From contig JALBUN010000049.1 of assembly GCA_025174535.1 (NCBI GenBank), forward strand, positions 372,001 to 436,000: a stretch of 64,000 nucleotides of DNA, read 5' to 3'. The position numbers and the translations under genes are program-made. The notes under the pieces are model-generated. The model had not been told where the DNA came from. It searched no databases and saw only the letters and a list, made by a program, of their open reading frames with translations. Within the stretch, counting starts at the first letter, position 1. Each line of letters opens with the position of its first letter. The stretch is from Cantharellus purpuraceus (Eukaryota; Basidiomycota; Agaricomycetes; Cantharellales; Hydnaceae). Positions 34,321 through 45,236 of this stretch are shown here, piece after piece.

Positions 34321-35074
34321 GGTGATTAACGCGATAAGAGGTATGATGGTTAGTGAGGAGCCCGATGATATGCTGCATAGTGTTGTGGAAGAGGATGAGG
34401 GAGAGGAATGCGGTGTGGGCAATGATGAGTTGCCAAATTGGGCGAGACGTTCAATGTTTGTGGATGATCCTCTCGGTAAGGCTATAGCTTGTCTTGGTAG
34501 GACAATGTACTCAACTCAAGCTTTGCATGTGTTTAGGGCGTCTTAGCCTACTTGTTCTGCTTCTCCCTTCTGAACTGCTTTCTCTCCTTCCTCCGCTCCA
34601 CAACTTTTATGTACTGCGTATAACTTTGGGGTCCGGAAATCACGCAAGCTATGGGAGTATATCACTAAGACTGTCATTCATGATATAGCCGCTCTTGGAG
34701 CTCAGGCTTGCGAAGACTCCGAAGCCGACAAGGAAAAGAAGAATATAGGGTGGACGTTCAGACGTACTGATAACCTCCGTTTATGGGCTGAAGTCGCTCC
34801 TTAATCTGCGTCTGAAATTGGCTCGTTTATAACCATTGTTTCTTGAGGTGCCCTGAAATTACGTTATATGATCCCAATTGGTCCTCCCAAGAACTTCCGA
34901 GGCAATACTCCGACGGCGTCGCCTTCTGCGAATCAGCTAGCATTCCCTGGCATTCCTATTACTATTCGATCCGCAGGTTGTCGCGAAGCGTGAGGAGGGT
35001 TGGGATGCCATGCTTGAGAGTGCGGTGTTGAAGTGGATGTGGTGCGTTGTCGGTGAGCGACGAGAGGGCAAGTA
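34321..35074 (+). pseudogene. Unknown host protein, 3' fragment (duplicate 1)
   Basis: Matches 37264-37796 closely: RGMMVSEEPDDMLHSVVEED, ELPNWARRSMFVDDPLGKA, then the post-intron part LLPSELLS and a decayed C-terminus. It also retains the 3' end, PSANQLAFPGIPITIR, then after a one-step frame break VVAKREEGWDAMLESAVLKW and a stop at 35072-35074. I do not recognise a named family. The intron donor GTAAG of the other copy is GTAGG here. Confidence 0.6.
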
Positions 35075-35730
35075 AGATGCATTGTCCTTTGCTTCAACAT
35101 CCAATTTCAAGACACCGACCTATGCCACTTGTCTAATGACTCGCTTTACGATGGATCATGATCACCGACGCATAACTTGCACAAATACCTCTCTCCCCCC
35201 TGTTTCACCTCTTCGATCCAAAGTCTCTTTTGATCAATGTATACCGCACACTCACTCATACCAAACATCCAGCACAACGTTATTTCCCACGCATTGCACA
35301 TCACATGTTTCTTTCTTCCTTTGCTTTGAAGCTTTGTTGCATCCCATACTTAGAAAGTTATAGTTAGCCTCCCGATCGTTCTAGGTATAACGATACTATG
35401 ATTAGCTCCGTGTAGCAATTGATAATTGATCGTTGTGATCAGCTGAAAACGAAGGCAGTACCACGCATGATCAGGAGATGCGTCTATAGATGGACATTGC
35501 GTCTCAACTATTGAAGCAGTCTCTAAGCCATAAGTACCAGGGAGTAGGCAAGTTAATTAATTTTTGTTAACTTTTCCATTTATTAAAACAGCGGTTATTC
35601 AAAGTGAGGGCTTTTCATAGAGTATATCACAAGTCAACACCTCCCAAATATTTTTGAGGAGGGCTATCGAACCCGCCGACGAGCAAGTCCGAGCCCTTAA
35701 GGCTCCAACCGACTGCAGGAGCATTACAGG
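35075..35730. other. No gene seen
   Basis: Short shadow frames only. On the minus strand GGGTTCGATAGCCC near 35660 resembles a tRNA B box, perhaps part of a decayed SINE. Confidence 0.4.
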
Positions 35731-35840
35731 GACGATGGCGTAGTGGTACAAGGCGTAGCTTAGGGTCGTTGGGCTGGCCACCCGCGGCTCTCGGCTACGA
35801 ATGCCTAGAGGTTGCGAGTTCGATTCCCGTTCGTCACCAA
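35731..35840 (+). repeat. tRNA-like Pol III element (SINE or tRNA relic)
   Basis: TGGCGTAGTGG (35736-35746) fits the tRNA A box and GTTCGATTC (35818-35826) the B box, 71 bp apart. GACGATG at 35731 can pair with CGTTCGTC near 35835 with one mismatch, and CACCA follows. The centre does not fold into a normal anticodon arm and the T-stem has a mismatch, so I favour a tRNA-derived SINE head over a working tRNA gene. Confidence 0.4.
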
Positions 35841-36490
35841 TGGTTCTCCAAAAATAGACGTCAAATATGTACACATCAAGCGGTGCCGTCTAAGAATTGT
35901 TGTTGGCGAATTGGAATCATCTTTCGAGACCTTGATGAAGCATTGTACACTTTCGAGTGTACTCCTGCAATCACCTGTCATGTTAATCAGCGAAGCCACT
36001 ACCGTTGCCCCTCTTTTTTTAATAGTCTTTATTACCTCTTACCACAGCTGCCTCTTTATCATGGTCTAACCTCTAGCTCCCTTGCAAAATCAAACCTAGC
36101 AGGTCCTTCTCATCGCACTCATGTTGGGAATACCTAGCATTCCCTCACCTGAACTCATGTCAAAATCGGAATAGCATCAATACTAGCCAAAGCCCCTGCC
36201 CTAAACTTGCTGTCCCATCATGAAACCCCATAAAGCTGGCTTGCTCCGCCTCGACGCGCTCGTGCTTTCTTTCTCTCAGCCCCGGGTCAGTTGCAGTAAG
36301 CCCCCCTTAGAGCATAATGCAGTCATATTATTTTTGAATTCTACTAATCCATCACCTAGTCGCCAGACGGCGTGAGTCGCCATGGGGACACCGTAGGCGT
36401 CACGTCTCCGCTATCATATCGTGACAATTACTGGATTTTTTACTGTCACTCGCACACGCGGCCCCATAACATTGGACGATAACCACCAGC
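35841..36490. other. Upstream region of the methyltransferase fragment
   Basis: 650 bp with only shadow frames. It may include the promoter of the following gene; no clear TATA box. Confidence 0.4.
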
Positions 36491-36910
36491 ATGAAGATAT
36501 CGAATGTGCTCGCTGCCATCACCGAGGTTCGCCTCTCGATTCAACAGGCGTTTCGACCGACCTTGCTGGCTGTTGTAAAGTCTCCGACGCTCATATTCCG
36601 CCCCCGTGCCTTGTCCAGGTTATTTTTCTATCATGTGTGGTCGAAGCTTTGTCCTGGGTTAAACGAGAATACCAACGATCTTATATCCCCACACGCTAAA
36701 GGGATCGTACTTGACATTGGCGCAGGTAGAGCGTCCTGAGCCATGTCACCATTATACAAACATGACCTCTCTTCACAGGAATGGGACACACTGCATTATA
36801 CCTTTCTCCAAGCCGTGTAACGAAATATGTTGCCCTCGAACCTAACATGTTTATGCACCCCCACATCAAGGAGTACGCCAGGCAGGCTGGATTCACAGCG
36901 GAATTCCAGT
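36491..36910 (+). pseudogene. SAM-dependent methyltransferase, 5' fragment
   Basis: Exon 1 (36491-36725) starts MKISNVLAAITEV and ends in GIVLDIGAG, and a 53-nt GT-AG intron follows. Exon 2 (from 36779) reads GMGHTALYLSPSRVTKYVALE. Together they form the glycine-rich SAM-binding loop (DIGAGMGHT) and the acidic end of strand 2. Then comes PHIKEYARQAGFTAE, after which the sequence changes to an unrelated acidic protein at about 36910. The catalytic half is missing. Confidence 0.7.
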
Positions 36911-37796
36911 CTGGAGTGATGATGAGGATGATGATGAAGATGAGGATGTGGAAGAGAAACGAGAATGGTGGGATGAACGGCTCGTGCTTGGTGGAGGATG
37001 GCTTTACAAGCAGGATTTGACACTGGAAGCATTGAGCACTGAACGTGAGGCAGTGAGGAGGTACCTCAAGGCGGCTGACAAGGCATTGTTTGGAGGACAA
37101 GATGAAGATGGGCGACGTGGGTGGGAAAAAGAGAAGGAGCGAGTAGCGGCAGAGAAACAGAGGGAGGCCAAGGCTAGTAAATCGCAACGGGCGAGTGCTG
37201 GCGATGGGGAAGGTCAGAGGCTATCTGTCCAAACTGATGGATGTGCAAGACGGGTCGTCAGCACAGGGGTGATTGAGGCGATGAGAGGTATGGTGGTTAG
37301 TGAGGAGCCTGATGATATGCTGCATAGGGTTGTGGAAGAGGATGAGGGAGAGGAAGGTGGTGTAGGCAATGATGAGTTGCCAAATTGGGCGAGACGTTCA
37401 ATGTTTGTGGATGACCTTCTCGGTAAGGCTATGGCTTGTCTTGGTAAGACAACGTACTGAACTCAAGCTTTGCATGTATTTAGGTTGTCTTAGCCTACTT
37501 GTTTCGCTTCTCCCTTCTGAACTGCTTTCTCCAACCCATGACTCCGACAGAGCGACGCTACTATTCAGGCTTTCCTCCGAGCAAATTTTGTGTACTGCAT
37601 ATAACATTGGAGTGCGGAAGTCACGCTAGCCATGAGGGTCTTTCACTAAGTCTGCCATTCATGATATAGCCACTCTTGAAGCTCAGCCTTGCGAAGACCC
37701 CGAAGCTGACAAGGAAAAGAAGAATATAGGGTGGATGTTCAGACGTATTGATGACCTCTGTTTATCGGCTGGGCAAGCCACTCCCTAGTCTATGTA
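36905..37796 (+). pseudogene. Unknown host protein, central part (duplicate 2)
   Basis: Fused to the methyltransferase fragment. The frame opens in an acidic run (DDEDDDEDEDVEEKREWWDE), then GGGWLYKQDLTLEALSTERE, a charged coiled-coil-like region, ELPNWARRSMFVDDLLGKA and a donor GTAAG at about 37445. After a 40-nt intron come LLPSELLSPTHDSDRATLLF and LCTAYNIGVRKSR, then stop codons where a longer reading is expected. The family is conserved-looking but unknown to me. It is broken by stops after KSR and by the missing start. Confidence 0.55.
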
Positions 37797-37974
37797 ACAC
37801 CCCTGTTGCTTCTTATCAGATATGCGATGGGACCGCGCACAGAGTTCTAATTGGAGGGGCTTAGCTATTCTACAGTGTACCAGCTGTCGTACCAGCTGTT
37901 CAGCAGTGTCTTGGTAAATTTTATATCAAACCCAAGAGCCTGGCCTCCGCCTGTCCCTCACGCGACTCTAAACC

Positions 37975-38420
37975 TTCTGTGCTTGTTTCATGGGTGGTCA
38001 TCACCTGCACTTACTCACCACACACTGCCGCACACAGCGAGTGCCTTTGGTTGCTGGGTGAACTGAAGCCTCGCGCTCAGTTGTAAATCCTTAAGGCCCC
38101 CTCTCTGTTTCACTGCCTGCCTTCGATTTGCTATTCCAACCTTTGAATTGATTTGGTTCACTGCACACCGCTGCACACAGCGAGTGCATTTGGTTGCTGG
38201 GTGAACTGAGGCCTCGCGCTCAGTTGTAAATCCTCAAGGCCTTACCCTCTTAGTTCACCGCCGGCCTTCGATTTGCTATTCCAACCTTCGAGTAAATTTG
38301 GTTCACCGCACACCGCCGCACACAGCGAGTGCATTTGGTTGGTGGGTGAACTGAAGCCTTGCGCTCAGTTGTAAGTCCTTAAGGCCTTACCCTCTTGGAT
38401 TCACTGCCGGCCTTTGATTT
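37975..38420. repeat. Three-copy tandem repeat, unit about 144 bp
   Basis: CACACAGCGAGTGC recurs at 38031, 38174 and 38319 (steps of 143 and 145). Each is followed by a GGTGAACTGA(A/G)GCC block, CGCTCAGTTGTAA and a GCCTTCGATTTGCTATTCC block. Units differ by about 10%. No coding sense. Confidence 0.8.
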
Positions 38421-38602
38421 CAACTTCTTCACCCCTCTATCCAAACTCATGGCCTAAACCTTCCGTGCTCATCTCATGTGCCGTCATCACCTGCACTTGC
38501 TCACTGCCGCACACAACAAGTAACTTCATACTTCTGTCTCATATACTCCTTTTCTATAATCACTGTGAATGTGTGCATTGGTATATGCTAGAACCAAGAG
38601 AA

Positions 38603-38950
38603 CTACGCAATGATATTTCTAGAACACCCTTCCTCCATTTCCTCACCCTCATCCTCATTAAAAATAATATGACAGTTCTTAGGCACACCCTTGTGCACTG
38701 ACACCTTACGGTGTTTATAGACCTCTTCACCGGCAGCCTCCCAAGCATGATTCTCCTCTATCCGGGATGTCAACTCTTCACTTAGCTTTTCCCACCTACA
38801 AAATCCATTCTTCAATGCCTGGTGTAGCCGATTTAAGTCACCTTGAGACCCAGCCTTTGCTGGATTAACCACTTTCTTGAGGGGCCACCCATGGAGGGTA
38901 ACTCCCCAGTTCTCTACCATTTGCCACTCATAATTATCATAGTTCATCAA
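38603..38950 (-). CDS. Hypothetical transposon-associated protein fragment
   Basis: A 115-codon frame starting MMNYDNYEWQMVENWGVTLH, with GWPLKKVVNPAKAG and an acidic C-terminus. The NYDNYE...GWP...NP pattern is one I associate with proteins repeated in Agaricomycete genomes near transposons; the function is unknown. Probably one exon or remnant of a longer protein. Confidence 0.4.
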   Translation of the reverse strand: MMNYDNYEWQMVENWGVTLHGWPLKKVVNPAKAGSQGDLNRLHQALKNGFCRWEKLSEELTSRIEENHAWEAAGEEVYKHRKVSVHKGVPKNCHIIFNEDEGEEMEEGCSRNIIA

Positions 38951-39247
38951 TGTCTTGTCTAGTATCTTATTTTCTGGAGGGTATTTACTTGATAACCATT
39001 AGTTCTGATCATCTTTAACCAGCAATGAAGCACATACCCAGTCCTTCTTGTATCATTTGACAGCACTGGCTAACAACTACTTTTCTTCCTAAATGAGTAG
39101 ACTGATGATGTGCTGTTTCTAGTTATGAACAGTGAGTATATACCAAGGTACACCTATGCTTACTCTTGTCAAAGCCTGCAACCACATAGGACTCCATTTG
39201 GAGTGCCAGTCTGTAAGTACCCTAGGTACTTACTTGCAATAGAGTAG

Positions 39248-40041
39248 TGTTGGGAATGCGGCCATTATGTAAGCCTGTACGATGGTCCGTGCACTCAGCG
39301 CCTGCCGCCTGGCAGGATATATAAACGCATAGAAGTTTTCACTCCACCTCAGTGAAGGAATATCACTGAGGTGGTATGTTACGCACTAGGTCCGATTGGG
39401 GGTTGGAGATTGGGTTGGAGGTCAGGTTGGAGGTTGGGTCGGAGTCGGAGCACGTCATGGGGTCCAGAACGGACTTGGCTTCAGCTTATGTGCTGCACCC
39501 TCACTAATACCGGTGTCTGAGATTTCGGAGACAGAGTACGACTTAGAGAGTTAGGATCGGACTTAGGAACTAGGTGTGATTTGATATTCGAACTGGGGAA
39601 TGAAGTCCCCAGTCAGGCAACTTAAATACATATTTTGAAATCTAATAATAATTACTCCGGTGATGGGTCTCTGAGGCCAACAGCCTTACATGAGTATGTC
39701 CGAGTCTGATGGGGACAGATGTCTGGGTTCCTATGGTGATGCTGATGCATCAATCAGAACCAGAGATGGATGGGCGGAATCAGCGGTGACAATTGGACAG
39801 GTAGATGGAGACGGCGGTTTCCAAATGGAGTATAGATTTCATATGCGCGGGGATCTGAGTGGATCAGACGGGGATCTGGATGTTAATGAATATAGTCATA
39901 ACATGGTACGTAGTCATTTTACTTATGATAGAGTATTAACGTACACTAGTTATCACACTAGGTAATTAGTTCGATGTATACTCAGTGATGGAATATCACT
40001 GAGGTGTTATCACACTAGTCCATCACACATTAGTTGCTACA
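39248..40041 (+). repeat. 5' LTR of copia E
   Basis: TGTTGGGAATGC to TTGCTACA. Minus the nested LTR B and one TSD it is 262 bp, against 265 bp for the 3' LTR. TATA-like GATATATAAACG lies at about 39317. CTCAGTG(A/T)(A/T)GGAATATCACTGAG palindromes occur twice in each LTR. Confidence 0.85.
39377..39903 (-). mobile_element. Solo LTR family B, TSD TGGTA
   Basis: 527 bp, TGTTACGCAC to GTCATAACA on the plus strand, with TGGTA at 39372-39376 and 39904-39908. Inserted in the copia E 5' LTR. Confidence 0.95.
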
Positions 40042-40053
40042 GGTTATGGGCCC
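40042..40053 (+). promoter_or_regulatory. Primer-binding site of copia E (half-tRNA type)
   Basis: GGTTATGGGCCC starts at the first base after the LTR. It is complementary to the GGGCCCATAACC anticodon stem-loop found in eukaryotic initiator tRNA-Met. This is the Drosophila-copia style of priming by a tRNA cut in the anticodon loop. Confidence 0.6.
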
Positions 40054-40075
40054 CACAGAACCAACTCAGCTGAAC

Positions 40076-41499
40076 TGTTTTGGAACCCGCAAAATTATGG
40101 TGTTAGGGCAAACTCTAAATCACCACAATTCCGTGAATGAACAGCTGAGAAGAATATCAAATCCTACTGCAGCACAACTCCAGAAACAATTTAATGTTTG
40201 GTTACAATCCGTTGTAATGGTCAATGCAGACGATACACAGAAAAGTAATACATTTCTTAGCAGTAGGGAATGAATAAGACTTCCAGAGTCTAGAGTTCAC
40301 AGACGCTTAGGGGTCCAGATATTCCAAAAAGAGGGGAATGCACTTAGAGGCTAGAGGAAGTAGGTGGATGAATCCAACCGTCCAACCAGTGACACTCTGA
40401 AGCGGGTAACAGCAATGTGTGAAGTAGTCTAGCAACTGCTTCACATGAGTTCAAGATTCTAATGCTCTGCAAAGGCAGTACACACTAGTAACTTAAACAA
40501 GAGCACTAATGGCAGGACTATCGACAGACAATCTCACCCTGTAGATTCGTAGTCACGTGAGGTAGATACTACACTCACGCCCAAAGCAGGACAATCACTA
40601 CTTCAAGTGCAATCGAATACAGTTACACAACTGTAAGCGACCCTTGAACTGGACAATCAACAGTTACTGAGATATAGAGGATGACACTGTATGTCACTCT
40701 AGTCACACTGATGTGCAAATGATGGGGTAGAAATGGTTATTTATTTCAGAGGCAGAATGGGCTCCTTTTATATTGTATTTACAGGAGCTGACTGATACTA
40801 CTGGAAACTTCTACCTATTAATAGATGGAAACCACCGGAAGCTAGTGGAATATGTGAGAAAGGAGTGGAAGTTTCCTAGCCAATGAGCTGCTTGGATTTG
40901 CTCTGACTCATGGCATGAGTCATGGATGGAGTCATAGTGTGACTCAGAGCAGGAGTCATAGTATGAGTAATCACAGGAGTCATGGTATGAGTCATGGAAG
41001 GAGTCATAGCATGAGTCACCATTACTCAAATAACTCGGTCAATACTTCGTTTCCCAGGCTGATTAGCACAGCTATGGGTAGGCACAGCTTCTATTGAACT
41101 CTCCACCGAAAATGGAGTCAGGAGGTGCAGTGGTGGCGAAGATATTGAGCATTTACTGGCAGTGGTGACCAGATTGAGTCGGAGATTGAAATGAGTCATG
41201 TGATCGAAAATGAGTCAGTTGTCCGGGTGACTCCGGCTGACTTTGGGGCTGCTGACATCTGCGAAGGATTGTGGGTCCATGTGGGTCCCAAAACTTTGCC
41301 CAGCAGAACAATAAGTTTGTAGACTCATTTCTGCATGGAAAATTCCCGAAAAAATATGAAAAAATAGAGAATATTTGAATGGCCCTGAATCAAGAGAAAG
41401 CAGCAGATATATGCTGATATTTTAAGGCCATGAAGCAAAATTGTACAGTTTCAGGACTTTAAACAAGATCTTTTTTAAGGGAAAACCAGTTCCCATACA
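40076..41499 (-). mobile_element. LTR family A-II (A10) with chimeric flanks
   Basis: 1,424 bp, TGTTTTGGAACC to TTCCCATACA. Left flank TGAAC, right flank TATAT. The bZIP-site array is at 40904-41018. It shares a small private deletion in U5 (around 40190) with LTR A11, its inverted partner. Confidence 0.9.
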
Positions 41500-42827
41500 T
41501 ATATTCAACTGTTGCTTTCAGGTATTGGAGGACTGTCAGGGTTTTAGTATTTTCTCTTGACGCCCCTATCAGCACAGCCTGTCAGGGTGCGTCTCCCCTA
41601 TTTCATTGCCCCTATCACTTCCCCTATCCTTCCCCCCTAATATTCCCCTATCTTGGTTCTCCTATCCATCTCCATCATTTAGTATAAAGACTCACCTTGG
41701 TGCAGTGTGATCCCCTCAGCTTGATCTCTGAGGATATCCGCTGCACCAGGTAAGTCCCATGTATTTATCAGAAACAGCTGTATAGACTGAGGATATCCGC
41801 TGTACCAGCTGGCATTATCTCTTTTCAGCTCTCATCTATCGAGTATCTTGTTGTTGTGGCCTCGTCATCAGCGTCACCCTCACAAGGACTCTTTTGACTG
41901 ACTCCCAATGTGGTCTCCCTGGGTTTTGCATGAATTGGGACAGGTGCGTCACCACGAACACAATGTTGGGACGTGTTCCTAACGCTGCATACATTCGGGA
42001 CCCGATGGCTTCTTGGTATGGTACCCTTCACATGTCTTCATGCTCTCACGGTGTGGATGGGCACTGACCCAAGCTCAACTTGCTGTGCGGGTCGAGTGGC
42101 GATGTGAGTGATCTCGCATTCTCCATTCCAAATCTCTCTAACACTTTCATGATGTGGGCTTTCTGTGAGAAAGATATCGTGTGTGTGTGGCAGTCCCATT
42201 TGATCTCGATCCCCAGTAGCCATCATAAGTCACCTAAGTCCTTTATCTTGAACCTTGAATGCAGCTGATCCTTGAATTCCTGGATCACCAGTCTGCTGCT
42301 TCCAGCCATTGTGAGGTCATCTACGTCCGCTGCGATGATGATGCTGTTTGAGGAGGTATGTTTGAAGAACACAGCATGCTTGACCTGCATTGTGAGAACC
42401 CTAGTTCATACATGATGCCGGTTAATAACTCATACCACTCTCTTCCTGCTTGCTTTAGACTGTAGATCGCGCGTCACAACAGGCAGACCTTATGCTCTTC
42501 GCCAGGGATCTCGTAGCCTCTTGGCTGTCACATATATATTGTCTCCTTGAGCGGGGCATTGAGGTATGCTCCATCCACATCTGTTTGTTCAATCTCCCAA
42601 TCATTCTGTGCAGCTATGGTGCAGATGATGTGTATTGCAGTCAGCTTTGCTGTCAGAGAGAATGTCTCATGGTAATCAATGCCTTCTGCCTGTGAGAACC
42701 CTTGTGCGATGAACCTGCTCTTTCGGCTTGCTATATCTCCCTCCACATCCCGCTTGTACTTTAGGACCATCCTGCTGCCAACAATGTTGGCACCTTTGGG
42801 GGGTTCAACTAGTTCCCAGGTGCACAT
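41500..42827 (-). pseudogene. Copia E reverse transcriptase, inverted and split by LTR F
   Basis: Minus-strand reading: WELVEPPKGANIVGSRMVLK, YKRDVEGDIASRKSRFIAQG and WEIEQTDVDGAYLNAPLKE (42827-42528). After stops come IIAADVDDLTMAGSSRLV (VDD catalytic box), FKIKDLGDL, MYAALGTRPNIVFVVTHLSQ and PGRPHWESVKRVL. Then LTR F intervenes, followed by VLQYLKATVEY at the inversion boundary. The last codons join those at 46659 (AAGCTGGTG) if the inversion is undone. Confidence 0.8.
41534..41884 (+). mobile_element. Solo LTR family F, TSD AGGAC
   Basis: 351 bp, TGTCAGGGTTTT to GTCACCCTCACA, with AGGAC at 41529-41533 and 41885-41889. The TATA box AGTATAAAGA lies at about 41681. GAGGATATCCGCTG(C/T)ACCAG occurs twice downstream of it. 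Inserted in copia E between RT and RNase H. Confidence 0.88.
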
Positions 42828-42884
42828 GCATTGATGCTGATCAAGCTCATTTCTGATTGATTTGTCCCATTCAGGCCAGTCATC

Positions 42885-43439
42885 TCAGGATCGTGCATCA
42901 TTGATGTCCCACAGGTCATCTGTGATGGTGCATGCCACCATCGCTGCCATTGCTACCTCAAATGGTGGGTCGGACTCCCCCTCAATCTCTGCCTCATCTT
43001 CTGCATGACTGATGTGTGCTATAGCGGCAGTGGGCAGGTCCTCCCTTGGTGCTGGCATGCCTCGTGGGAGCATGGAATCTTTTGTCCACCCAAGGGCTGT
43101 TCCTCGCCCCTCCATGATGTCACAGATGTATGCGCTGGGCTTGCGTACCCGCTGCCCACGTCCTTGTTCTGGTATGGACTCTGGATTCTCAAATCCCTGA
43201 AGCAGGTCAGTAAGTGACCTCCTGTCTTCAGCCGCTTTTGGATCAGACATTGAGATTGGGGTTTCAGGTAGAATGTCAGTGGTGGGGATTGGCTGGTCCT
43301 TGCCATTCTGATTTGGCACTTCTGGTGCGTGTTCTTGTCCAGTGGTGGCCTTGCTGACGGGATCCTCTTCTAGGCTGGCAGGCACAATCATCCTGGTGCC
43401 GTTGAAGGTTACGTTATGCTCAACGCTTATTTGGTGCAA
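42885..43439 (-). pseudogene. Copia E linker between integrase and RT
   Basis: A 184-codon frame, Pro/Glu-rich, containing RRSLTDLLQGFENPES and GQRVRKPSAYICDI. This low-conservation linker normally separates integrase from RT in copia polyproteins. It is joined to the integrase frame through a stop near 43450. Confidence 0.65.
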
Positions 43440-43454
43440 TGCAGGTAAGTAAAT

Positions 43455-44384
43455 TCAGTGCCCTTTGCTCTCACCACTATAACCCATCCAGCGTATTTCT
43501 TCAGTTCTCTGCTCCAGCTTCCCTTGGTCTGAGCGGAGCACATGGACTTGTGTGCCCCATTCTGGCAATCTGGTGAGGTCAGGTATGTGTTTGTATACCA
43601 TCTCAAATGGGGTCTTCCCGTTTAATGCACGTGTAGCGGTGCGGTTCTTGAGCCAGACTGTGTGGTGGATCATCTCAGGCCATAGGGTTTTTGGTAAGTT
43701 GGCGGCCATCAACATGGCACATGCGTGCTCCAGGAGGGTGCAGTTCAATCTCTCTGCCACACTGTTCTCTTCAGGGGTGTCATGTACGGTAAGGCTCCTC
43801 ACTGTTCCCTTTGACTTCAAGTGTGCCATGAACTCACTAGATAAGTACTCTCCTCCTCGGTCACTTTGCAGCCATTTAATCCTGACCCCGTGCTGTGTTT
43901 CTATCCAGGCCTCATATTTGGTATAGCATTTCAGTGCCTCACTCTTCTTCTCTACGGTATTTAGGTGTGTCCACCGTGTATGGTCATCTGTAAAGCTGAC
44001 GAAGTACTCCTTTCGATTATAGCTTCTGGGTTTTGCTGGTCCCCATACATCTGAGTGGACCTTGTCGCCAAGTTTGCTGGAGCGGTCATTGATACGCTCT
44101 TTTGGTATGGGTTTCCTAGCTGACTTTGCCTTCGCACAGGCATCGCAAAAAGAAGATTCACTTGACATGTCCAGGTCTATTCCGGTGACAATCTTATCCT
44201 GTATCAACTGTTTTGCAACCTGTGGGGATATGTGACCCATGTGACGGTGCAGTTCATCCAATGATATCGGTTTGCTGGTGGTACTTGCAGTACTCAGTAA
44301 GTGGCCTTGGTGATCTACTTGGTACAGTCCATTGACAAGTGGATCAGTCCTATAGTTATTCCACACGTATCTCAGATGCAGCAC
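43455..44384 (-). pseudogene. Copia E integrase
   Basis: A 309-codon frame. The zinc-binding N-terminus HRHMGHIS and CDACAKAKSARKPIP is present. The rve core has its first Asp in KVHSDVWGPAK, the second in WLQSDRGGEYLSS and Glu in NSVAERLNCTLLEHA, so the DDE triad is complete. The C-terminal GKTPFEMVYKHIPDL part follows. It is the best-preserved part of the element but lies opposite to the RNase H end and LTRs because of the inversion. Confidence 0.85.
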
Positions 44385-44439
44385 TTTTTGTCCTTCAGCA
44401 TCACTGAGTAGCCTGTGAGGTCACATTGTGCAAGGGATA

Positions 44440-45236
44440 TCAGGGTGAACGCTAAGCCGGGGCAGTACAGTACATCTTTGAGTGTGAACTCTGTGGACAG
44501 TCATCTGACTTTGAGCCATTGGATCCTTGGTTCATGCCATTCCCTTGGTTGCGTCCTTTCTCTTTGGCTGTGAGTGCATTCTCCGTTGATTTGAGTTGTC
44601 GTTCCTCAATGGAGAGTCGGTCAAATTCATCAAGTAGTGACTTGACTATGACAGCGGGTTGGAGCTTGATGTTTGCATGCCTAGCGGACATGGATATGGC
44701 ATTTATGAGGGGGCGGTAGGACTTTGGGAGCGATCTGAGAATGAGGGTGACTAGCTCAGTGTCGGTGAGCCCATCGCCCATGCTGGTGAGTTGTTCCTGA
44801 GTCTTCATTAGGTTTTCAAGATGCGTCTGGACATTTGCATCATCCTTGCATTTCATTTCGTACATATGGTGTCAGATGTCCACCTTGACAGCGATTGCTT
44901 TTGCTTCATGCTTTGTGCATACTGCATCCCATATCTTCTTTGCTGTTGCAAGCTTCTGAACTTCGATCAGGAGGCTCTCTGGGCTTTGATTACTGCTTCT
45001 CGCTGGTTATAGTCATCCCATTGCCGCTCAAGCTTCTTGAGCTTCTCCTCCTTTTCAGCCATCAGGATGAGTGTGGCAATGTTCTTGGGGAGGGGCTGGG
45101 ACCCTGGCTGTCCCCTGTATGTGTCGCATTACACCACAACTAGAAGCCAGAACAGCAAGTGTTTGGCTTTTCCAGGTTACTCAATTGGACCCATCCAGGG
45201 CTAGTTTGGGTACAGTGAAGGACTTGGTAGAGTTCA
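44440..45236 (-). pseudogene. Copia E Gag, inverted, with stops and 3' deletion
   Basis: At the right end of the inverted block: FTVPKLALDGSN, then stops, then the open frame 44865-44452 with MYEMKCKDDANVQTHLENLM and LPKSYRPLINAIS. This is the retrotransposon copia Gag (UBN2-like) pattern. The zinc knuckle and protease are missing: the sequence jumps from CPQSSHSKMYC to PGLAFTLISLAQCDLTGYS, just before integrase. Confidence 0.75.
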
